This document shows positions 7,638-12,045 of a DNA stretch of 12,045 nucleotides, one piece after another. A program made the position numbers and the translations under genes. Positions within the stretch are counted from its first letter, which is position 1. Every line of letters starts with the position of its first letter. This DNA comes from DATCVA01 sp036567205 (GTDB lineage: Bacteria; Pseudomonadota; Gammaproteobacteria; Burkholderiales; Burkholderiaceae_B). Under the pieces are notes generated by a model. It did no database searches. It saw nothing but the letters and a program-made list of their open reading frames with translations, and was not told the DNA's origin. The stretch is from NCBI GenBank assembly GCA_036567205.1, contig DATCVA010000072.1, forward strand, positions 1 to 12,045. The letters run 5' to 3'.

Positions 7638-9939
7638 GCTCGGCTTCCGAATCTATCGGCGGATGGTTCTTTAATTTCGACGGTTTATCGGCGATGACAA
7701 GCACCACCTTGCCCTTATCGTCGAGATCGACGGAAACGTGTCCGCCATCAGTTAAGCGTCCGAACAGCAACTCGTCGGCCAAGGCACGACGGATTGTGTC
7801 CTGGATTAGGCGTTGCATGGGCCGCGCGCCCATAAGCGGATCGAACCCTTCTTTGGCCAGATGGTCGCGCAGTGCCTGCGAAAATATTACTTCGACCCGT
7901 TTTTCGTGCAACTGATCTTCCAGTTGCATGAGGAACTTGTCGACCACACGCAAAATAACGTCGCGTGACAAAGGCGTAAACCCAATGATAGCGTCAAGAC
8001 GGTTGCGAAACTCGGGCGTGAACATCCGCTTGATATCGACCATTTCGTCTCCGGTTTTGGCCGGAGCGGCAAAACCGATGGACGTGCGATTAAGCGTTTC
8101 CGCCCCCGCATTGGTCGTCATGACTATGATGACATTGCGAAAATCTGCCTTGCGACCATTGTTATCGGTAAGCGTGCCATGATCCATAACTTGCAGGAGA
8201 ATGTTATAGACATCGGGATGCGCCTTTTCGATCTCGTCAAGCAACAGCACACAATGCGGCTGTTTGCTGATGGCTTCGGTCAATAAGCCGCCCTGGTCAA
8301 AACCGACGTATCCGGGAGGCGCGCCAATTAATCGCGATACGGCATGGCGTTCCATGTACTCGGACATATCGAACCGCAAGAGCTCGACGCCCAGCGTAAA
8401 CGCCAGTTGACGCGCAACTTCGGTTTTACCTACCCCTGTGGGACCGGAAAACAAGAACGAACCAATCGGCTTGTCGGGCCTGCCCAGGCCCGAACGGGCC
8501 ATTTTTATGGCGCCCGCCAAGGCCTCGATAGCGGCATCTTGCCCAAATACAACTGTTTTAAGATCGCGCTCAAGCGTTGCCAGCTTATTGCGGTCGTCGT
8601 GCGACACGCTTTGAGGCGGGATACGCGCTATTTTGGCAACGGTAGCCTCGACCTCGGATTTTCCAATAACCTTTTTTTGCCGCGAACGTGGCAGCAAGCG
8701 CTGAGCCGCCCCCGCCTCGTCAATGACGTCGATGGCTTTATCGGGCAAAAACCGATCATTAATATGGCGCGCGGCAAGTTCGGCCGCTGCCGTAATGGCT
8801 GCCGCCGAATAGCGAACGCCGTGATGCGCCTCGAAGTGACCTTTTAATCCGCGCAAAATTTGAATGGTTTGCGCCACGGTGGGTTCGGCCACGTCGATTT
8901 TTTGAAAGCGTCGGGACAGGGCGTGATCTTTCTCGAAAATACCCCGGTATTCGTTATAAGTGGTTGCGCCCAAGCACTTCAATTGACCAGACGACAAAGC
9001 CGGCTTGAGTAAATTGGAAGCATCGAGCGTGCCGCCCGAAGCCGAGCCGGCCCCAATCAGGGTGTGAATTTCGTCGATAAACAATATGGCGTTGGCATTG
9101 TCTTTTAAAGACTTCAGCACGGCTTTCAATCGCTGCTCGAAATCGCCCCGGTACTTGGTGCCGGCAAGCAAGGCGCCCATATCAAGCGCATACACTTCAG
9201 CGTCGGCCAGAATCTCGGGGACATCGCCCTTGGTAATACGCCATGCCAATCCTTCGGCTATGGCCGTTTTACCCACGCCGGCTTCACCCACTAATAATGG
9301 GTTGTTTTTACGGCGACGGCATAGAACCTGTATGACCCGCTCGACTTCGAGCTCGCGTCCTATTAAAGGGTCGATGCGGCCCTGGCGCGCTTCGGTGTTT
9401 AAATCGAGCGCATACAGCTCGAGCGGCGATTTCTGCTGATCGGATTTATGCTCGGCGTCGGCGCTGGATTGTTTGACCGGCTCGGCGCTGGGCTCTTCGG
9501 GCGTTTTAGTAATGCCATGCGACAGAAAATTAACCACGTCCAGGCGCGTTACACCCTGCTGAAGCAGGTAATACACCGCATGCGAATCTTTTTCGCCATA
9601 CATCGCAACTAATACATTGGCTCCGGTAACGGTATTTTTATTTGAATTACCCGACGAGACATGCATGATGGCGCGCTGAATGACGCGCTGAAAGCCCAGC
9701 GTAGGCTGGGTATCGACCTCTTCATCGCCAGGATAAACAGGAGTATTTTCGGCAATAAATTTGCGCAGGTCCTGACGCAAGCTGTCGATATTGGCTGAGC
9801 AGGCGCGTAGCACCTCGACTGCAGCGCTATTGTCGAGTAACGAGAGCAGCAGGTGCTCTACGGTAATAAATTCGTGTCTAGCTGTGCGGGCCTCGACAAA
9901 GGCCATATGCAAACTGACTTCAAGTTCTTCGGAAATCAC
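7627..9939 (-). CDS. clpA: ClpA: AAA+ unfoldase subunit of the ClpAP protease
   Basis: This hexameric ATPase unfolds substrates and threads them into ClpP in the cytoplasm. It has 770 residues (E. coli has 758). The N domain at 1-140 (TARHEFITVEHLLLSLL) binds ClpS. In D1, Walker A is GEAGVGKT (218-225) and Walker B is ILFIDE (285-290). In D2, Walker A is GPTGVGKT (499-506) and Walker B is LLLDEI (565-570). IGF at 621-623 is in the place of the ClpP-docking loop. The GTG start at 9939 is chosen because GGAGG sits four bases upstream and the protein then begins like other ClpAs (ISEELEVSLHMAF). A frame start at 9978 would place that ribosome site inside the gene. The C-terminal tail after about 752 is polar and family-variable. 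clpP is not in the window. pqiA starts within its 3' end. Confidence 0.98.
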   Translation of the reverse strand: MISEELEVSLHMAFVEARTARHEFITVEHLLLSLLDNSAAVEVLRACSANIDSLRQDLRKFIAENTPVYPGDEEVDTQPTLGFQRVIQRAIMHVSSGNSNKNTVTGANVLVAMYGEKDSHAVYYLLQQGVTRLDVVNFLSHGITKTPEEPSAEPVKQSSADAEHKSDQQKSPLELYALDLNTEARQGRIDPLIGRELEVERVIQVLCRRRKNNPLLVGEAGVGKTAIAEGLAWRITKGDVPEILADAEVYALDMGALLAGTKYRGDFEQRLKAVLKSLKDNANAILFIDEIHTLIGAGSASGGTLDASNLLKPALSSGQLKCLGATTYNEYRGIFEKDHALSRRFQKIDVAEPTVAQTIQILRGLKGHFEAHHGVRYSAAAITAAAELAARHINDRFLPDKAIDVIDEAGAAQRLLPRSRQKKVIGKSEVEATVAKIARIPPQSVSHDDRNKLATLERDLKTVVFGQDAAIEALAGAIKMARSGLGRPDKPIGSFLFSGPTGVGKTEVARQLAFTLGVELLRFDMSEYMERHAVSRLIGAPPGYVGFDQGGLLTEAISKQPHCVLLLDEIEKAHPDVYNILLQVMDHGTLTDNNGRKADFRNVIIVMTTNAGAETLNRTSIGFAAPAKTGDEMVDIKRMFTPEFRNRLDAIIGFTPLSRDVILRVVDKFLMQLEDQLHEKRVEVIFSQALRDHLAKEGFDPLMGARPMQRLIQDTIRRALADELLFGRLTDGGHVSVDLDDKGKVVLVIADKPSKLKNHPPIDSEAELVN

Positions 9940-9948
9940 GCTTCCTCC
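9940..9948 (-). promoter_or_regulatory. clpA ribosome binding site that fixes a GTG start
   Basis: On the minus strand GGAGG (9948-9944) precedes GTG (9939-9937) by four bases. This is the strongest Shine-Dalgarno in the window. It decides the clpA start against the longer open frame from 9978, whose extra 13 residues have no counterpart in ClpA proteins that I know. Confidence 0.85.
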
Positions 9949-9986
9949 ATTACACATATCGAAGCGGACAAACAACAATTCGATAA

Positions 9987-10022
9987 ATTCTATTCTATGA
10001 CTAAATTGAGCTTACGTATCAA
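9987..10022 (-). promoter_or_regulatory. Possible clpA promoter
   Basis: On the minus strand TTGATA (10022-10017) is followed after 19 bases by TAGAAT (9997-9992). A second TAGAAT overlaps it at 9992-9987. The -10 is good (5 of 6), but the spacer is longer than the ideal 17. If used, it would give a leader of about 45 bases and let clpA-pqiABC be expressed apart from clpS. Readthrough from clpS is equally possible, since I see no terminator between them. Confidence 0.25.
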
Positions 10023-10047
10023 GGATTAATCATAGTGTTACCAGATA

Positions 10048-10065
10048 GCATCAAAACCCTGATGC
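10048..10065. repeat. Small inverted repeat in the clpS-clpA gap
   Basis: GCATCA and TGATGC form a perfect 6-bp stem around a six-base loop. No T-run follows on either strand, so it is not an intrinsic terminator. It lies in the middle of the 221-base non-coding gap between clpS and clpA and could be chance. Confidence 0.3.
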
Positions 10066-10160
10066 CTTAACTTCCGTCTACGCAAGACTCATTAAAACGC
10101 GCAGCATAACCTTACTATACCTGTATGAGCGCCCATTGTGGAGAGAGCGCAATATAAAAC

Positions 10161-10484
10161 TTATGCATCGGGCGCCGGCTCCATGACGCACTGCAAAGGA
10201 TGTTGACGCGCCTGGGCAAGCTGCCGAACCATTTCAACGCGTGTTGCAGCAATATCGCGCGGATACACCCCGCAAACGCCACGCCCCTCGTGGTGTACTT
10301 TTAGCATGATGCGTGCCGCCTCATCTTCGCTCTTGCCAAAAATCCGCTGCAAAACACTGACGACAAATTCCATGGGCGTATAGTCGTCATTAAGCAAAAC
10401 CACTTGATACATGGGCGGCGGGGCCAATTTGGACTTTTGGCGATCCAGCACCGTATCGCGTTGATTTTCTGTATTAATAGCCAT
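10161..10484 (-). CDS. clpS: ClpS: adaptor delivering N-degron substrates to ClpAP
   Basis: This small cytoplasmic adaptor grips proteins with destabilising N-terminal residues and hands them to ClpA. It has 107 residues (E. coli has 106). A disordered N-terminal extension (1-24) is followed by the ClpS fold: MYQVVLLNDDYTPMEFV (25-41), VHHEGRGVCGVY (63-74) and HPLQCVMEP (95-103). The residues matching the E. coli N-degron pocket are present: N32, D33, M38 and H64. The ATG at 10484 has no recognisable Shine-Dalgarno; the 14-base element shared with the cspA leader occupies that place. It lies upstream of clpA on the same strand, as in many proteobacteria, and is divergent from cspA. Confidence 0.97.
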   Translation of the reverse strand: MAINTENQRDTVLDRQKSKLAPPPMYQVVLLNDDYTPMEFVVSVLQRIFGKSEDEAARIMLKVHHEGRGVCGVYPRDIAATRVEMVRQLAQARQHPLQCVMEPAPDA

Positions 10485-10510
10485 AAATTAATTCAAATAT
10501 AAGTGATTTC

Positions 10511-10524
10511 CATAGTTGACTATG
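10511..10524. repeat. Short palindrome CATAGT-TG-ACTATG
   Basis: Two perfect 6-base arms flank a two-base centre. The palindrome covers most of the first cspA -35 candidate (TTGACT, 10516-10521) and lies in the expected clpS leader. It is a possible operator; function is unproven. Confidence 0.4.
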
Positions 10525-10553
10525 TTGAGGTTCGTTAGCATTATCATTATATT
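10516..10553 (+). promoter_or_regulatory. Two overlapping sigma70-type promoter candidates for cspA
   Basis: The first is TTGACT (10516-10521), 17 bases, then CATTAT (10539-10544). The second, nine bases on, is TTGAGG (10525-10530), 17 bases, then TATATT (10548-10553). Both have ideal spacing. They would start RNA near 10551-10560, giving cspA a leader of about 100 bases, in the manner of cold-shock genes with long structured leaders. Confidence 0.5.
10546..10551 (-). promoter_or_regulatory. Candidate clpS -10 element (TATAAT)
   Basis: A perfect TATAAT on the minus strand, about 60 bases before the clpS ATG. No good -35 stands 16-18 bases upstream, so it may need an activator. It overlaps the plus-strand -10 TATATT, so RNA polymerase could not occupy both at once. 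Confidence 0.4.
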
Positions 10554-10606
10554 CTGAGGGTTGGCACTTATATTTGAAAGCATCGTCAGAATCCGCAGGC
10601 TAAAAG

Positions 10607-10647
10607 TTAACCTTGTAGTCGAGTTTTAACCTAACACTATAGTCGAG
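10607..10647 (+). repeat. Duplicated motif TTAACC...TAGTCGAG in the cspA leader
   Basis: TTAACC-N3-TAGTCGAG (10607-10623) is followed by TTAACC-N8-TAGTCGAG (10626-10647). The second copy runs straight into the ribosome site (GAGAGG, ending at 10650) of cspA. This could be a tandem RNA-binding or anti-SD-competing element, or a chance duplication. Confidence 0.45.
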
Positions 10648-10658
10648 AGGCAGTCCGT

Positions 10659-10904
10659 ATGTCTGATTCAAACACAACCTCCACTCCTGGGGACACTCAA
10701 AAGCTGACCGGAACCGTCAAATGGTTCAACGATGCCAAAGGATTCGGCTTTATTACCCCCGACAATGGCGGCGAAGACCTGTTCGCTCACTTTTCATCCA
10801 TTCAAATGAACGGATTCAAAACGCTTAAAGAAGGCCAAAAAGTAGCGTTTGAAATCGCTCAGGGCCCAAAGGGTAAGCAAGCTCTTAATATTACGGCTGC
10901 CTAA
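10659..10904 (+). CDS. cspA: CspA-family cold-shock protein
   Basis: This single-domain OB-fold RNA chaperone binds single-stranded RNA and DNA in the cytoplasm. It has 81 residues, against about 67-70 for typical members, because of a polar extension of roughly 15 residues (MSDSNTTSTPGDTQK) ahead of the usual beginning TGTVKWFND. RNP1 is KGFGFI (27-32) and RNP2 is LFAHF (41-45). The ATG has AGAGG eight bases upstream, and no usable start codon lies nearer the domain, so the extension appears genuine. The gene diverges from clpS and is followed by an intrinsic terminator at 10946-10971. Which paralogue it matches (CspA, CspD or CspE) cannot be decided from the sequence alone. Cold induction is not shown. 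Confidence 0.96.
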   Translation: MSDSNTTSTPGDTQKLTGTVKWFNDAKGFGFITPDNGGEDLFAHFSSIQMNGFKTLKEGQKVAFEIAQGPKGKQALNITAA

Positions 10905-10924
10905 TCGAACGAACACAACAACAA

Positions 10925-11407
10925 ATGTTTAATTTTTTTAAGTTTACAGGGCTTTCGAGCCCTGTTTTTTTGGGCGGAAGCTGCACCCTTTCCATCCTTG
11001 CATTCAGTTTAGCCTTACAAACAACCGCAGCACAAACCCAGCTATTACCCACTACGGAATTATCCATCGGCACGTACCCGGTGCATGCCGAGGTAGCCGC
11101 CACGAACGAAGCCCGCTCCTACGGACTAATGAATCGCACTGCTTTACCGGCCGATCACGGCATGCTATTTGTATTTGAGCAGCCGGGCGTCCAGTGCTTC
11201 TGGATGAAAAACACCCCCCTCGCTCTTTCGATCGCTTTCATTAACGATAAAGGGACTATTTTAAATATAGCGGATATGCAAGCGCTAAGCGAAGACGTAC
11301 ATTGCCCCGCTGGGGCGGTCTTATACGCGCTGGAAATGGAGCAAGGCTGGTTTGCCGACAAAAAAATAAAGGCCGGCGAAATAGTAGCCGGCCTTCCCTT
11401 ACCCTAA
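10925..11407 (+). CDS. Secreted DUF192-family protein
   Basis: This is a member of DUF192, a small beta-rich family of unknown biochemical role, often exported. It has 160 residues with this start. Residues 1-36 look like a long signal peptide (K6, a hydrophobic stretch at about 12-32, possible cleavage after TTAA before Q37). The DUF192 core covers 45-157 with GLMNR (67-71), GMLFVF (79-84), FWMKNT (92-97) and LSIAFIND (101-108). The ATG is 20 bases after the cspA stop and has no clear Shine-Dalgarno. The only later candidate is TTG at 10970, which lies in the T-run of the cspA terminator and would leave a signal without a basic residue. Its first codons contain the cspA terminator, and its last codons contain the terminator of the opposing thiolase gene. 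Family is certain; function is unknown and the start uncertain. Confidence 0.92.
   Translation: MFNFFKFTGLSSPVFLGGSCTLSILAFSLALQTTAAQTQLLPTTELSIGTYPVHAEVAATNEARSYGLMNRTALPADHGMLFVFEQPGVQCFWMKNTPLALSIAFINDKGTILNIADMQALSEDVHCPAGAVLYALEMEQGWFADKKIKAGEIVAGLPLP
10946..10971 (+). terminator. Intrinsic terminator of cspA, inside the DUF192 gene start
   Basis: ACAGGGCT (10946-10953), loop TTCG and AGCCCTGT (10958-10965) form a perfect 8-bp stem with a stable UUCG tetraloop, followed by T up to 10971. It is 42 bases past the cspA stop. It also lies within codons 8-16 of the downstream DUF192 frame if that begins at 10925. Confidence 0.92.
11360..11395 (-). terminator. Intrinsic terminator of the thiolase gene, antisense inside the DUF192 gene end
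   Basis: On the minus strand AAGGCCGGC (11395-11387), a nine-base loop, and GCCGGCCTT (11377-11369) make a perfect 9-bp stem. It is followed by T-rich sequence (TTTATTTTTTT, overlapping the stem end). It lies 28 bases beyond the thiolase stop and within the last codons of the DUF192 protein (lysine codons on the other strand supply the T-run). Confidence 0.88.
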
Positions 11408-11409
11408 GT

Positions 11410-11438
11410 CTTGAGCGCTAAACTTAAACGCGCTCGAG
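11410..11438. repeat. Weak inverted repeat between the converging genes
   Basis: GAGCGC (11413-11418) and GCGCTC (11430-11435) pair around an 11-base loop, extending three more pairs with one G-T wobble. It has no T-run. It could assist termination of the DUF192 transcript, for which I see no other terminator. Confidence 0.25.
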
Positions 11439-12045
11439 GATAACGGCAATGCCCTGGCCAACCCCAATACACATGGTGCACAAGGCATAACGCCCGCCCG
11501 TGCGATGAAGCTGGTTAACCGCCGTAATGGCCAGGCGTGAGCCGCTGGCGCCCAATGGATGGCCCAATGCAATGGCACCGCCATTAGGATTGACACGTGG
11601 ATCATTGTCGGCCACACCCAGCATGCGCAAAACAGCCAGCCCCTGCGAGGCAAAGGCTTCATTAAGCTCGATGACGTCGATTTGATCGATAGTCAGCCCT
11701 GCCAGGGCCAGCGCCTTCTGAGACGCAGGCGCTGGGCCTATGCCCATGATGCGAGGTTCGACACCAGCCGTGGCCATCGCCACGACCCGTGCGCGCGGCA
11801 GCAAGCCTTGTTCTTTAGCCATGGATTCGGAAGCGACCACTAGTGCACACGCGCCATCGTTAACGCCCGACGCATTGCCGGCAGTAACGGTACCGCCGGG
11901 GCGCACGATGGGTTTCAGACGCGCCAAAGCCTCGAGCGATGTTTGACGTGGATGTTCATCGATTTCAACCGCAATAGGGTCGCCCTTTCTTTGCGGCACC
12001 AAAACGGCGGTGATCTCATCTTTGAACACGCCAGCTTGCTGCGCT
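11424..12045 (-). CDS. pcaF: 3-oxoadipyl-CoA thiolase, PcaF/PaaJ type (C-terminal half; 5' end off window)
   Basis: A thiolase that cleaves 3-oxoadipyl-CoA to succinyl-CoA and acetyl-CoA, the last step of beta-ketoadipate and phenylacetate breakdown. The frame is open to the right edge (in frame from 12044), giving 206 residues of an expected 400 or so. Visible are DEHPR, GTVTAGNASGVNDGA, RIMGIGPAPAS, the NEAFA motif, the catalytic histidine loop GHPLG, and the catalytic cysteine loop CTMCIGVGQG, ending AVILERV. The MGIGPAPA and GRYALCTMCIGVGQGIA phrases are much closer to PaaJ/PcaF than to biosynthetic acetoacetyl-CoA thiolases. The nucleophilic cysteine and the upstream gene are outside the window. 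PcaF and PaaJ cannot be separated here, and a general acetyl-CoA acyltransferase remains possible. It ends in a strong terminator and converges on the DUF192 gene. Confidence 0.85.
   Translation of the reverse strand, partial: AQQAGVFKDEITAVLVPQRKGDPIAVEIDEHPRQTSLEALARLKPIVRPGGTVTAGNASGVNDGACALVVASESMAKEQGLLPRARVVAMATAGVEPRIMGIGPAPASQKALALAGLTIDQIDVIELNEAFASQGLAVLRMLGVADNDPRVNPNGGAIALGHPLGASGSRLAITAVNQLHRTGGRYALCTMCIGVGQGIAVILERV

Larger units (their letters stand above)
10492..10578. repeat. Perfect 14-bp inverted repeat framing the clpS/cspA divergent promoters
   Basis: TTCAAATATAAGTG (10492-10505) and CACTTATATTTGAA (10565-10578) are exact reverse complements separated by 59 bases. They enclose the promoter-like sequences of both genes. 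Because the genes diverge, each mRNA leader would carry the same 14 bases: near the 5' end of the cspA leader, and ending seven bases before the clpS ATG. It could be a paired protein-binding site on DNA or a shared RNA element. Confidence 0.6.

Noticed and set aside
8344..8847. A 167-codon open frame on the plus strand opposite clpA
   Set aside because: It lies wholly antisense to the conserved ClpA D1-D2 coding sequence, with no ribosome site and no recognisable protein features.
9937..9978. Longer clpA start at 9978
   Set aside because: It would bury the best ribosome site in the window and add 13 residues not seen in ClpA proteins.
10048..10065. Hairpin after clpS as a terminator
   Set aside because: Only six base pairs and no T-run on either strand, so termination between clpS and clpA is not supported.
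1..12045. Search for a mobile element, CRISPR array, toxin-antitoxin pair, tRNA or defence system
   Set aside because: No regularly spaced repeats, transposase or integrase motifs, tRNA-like folds or defence-type proteins were seen. All genes are ordinary chromosomal families.

Overview
The window looks like a chromosomal stretch from a betaproteobacterium, probably Burkholderiales and perhaps near Alcaligenaceae. This is inferred from the style of the proteins (ClpA, ClpS, CspA, a DUF192 protein, a PcaF/PaaJ-type thiolase) and from base composition that looks close to 50% GC by eye. It is not based on a marker gene. Every protein-coding gene belongs to a known family. I see no mobile element, phage gene, tRNA, rRNA, CRISPR array or defence system.

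Layout, left to right. (1) Positions 1-3648, minus strand: putA, the proline catabolic enzyme with an N-terminal DNA-binding domain, running off the left edge without its last residues. (2) 3649-3993: a 345-base upstream region with no convincing gene, carrying GTTGCA boxes that resemble PutA operator sites. (3) 3994-9939, minus strand: clpA followed by pqiA, pqiB and pqiC, tightly packed. pqiA begins with a TTG codon inside the end of clpA, so the ClpA unfoldase and the Pqi envelope (MCE) system look co-transcribed. (4) 10161-10484, minus strand: clpS, 221 bases upstream of clpA. (5) 10485-10658: a dense divergent control region between clpS and cspA, with overlapping promoter-like sequences, a perfect 14-bp inverted repeat, a palindrome and a duplicated leader motif. 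(6) 10659-11407, plus strand: cspA, then a secreted DUF192 protein gene whose two ends overlap terminators belonging to its neighbours. (7) 11424-12044, minus strand: the C-terminal half of a 3-oxoadipyl-CoA type thiolase, running off the right edge.

How the genes work together. ClpS delivers N-degron substrates to ClpA, which unfolds them for the ClpP peptidase (not in the window). PqiA, PqiB and PqiC form an inner-membrane to outer-membrane lipid or envelope-homeostasis conduit. CspA is an RNA chaperone. PutA oxidises proline to glutamate and probably represses its own gene. The thiolase finishes the beta-ketoadipate or phenylacetate route to succinyl-CoA and acetyl-CoA. The less ordinary content is regulatory: the clpS/cspA divergent region, the clpA-pqiABC coupling, and the DUF192 gene that both starts and ends inside terminators. 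These are readings of the sequence and have not been tested.
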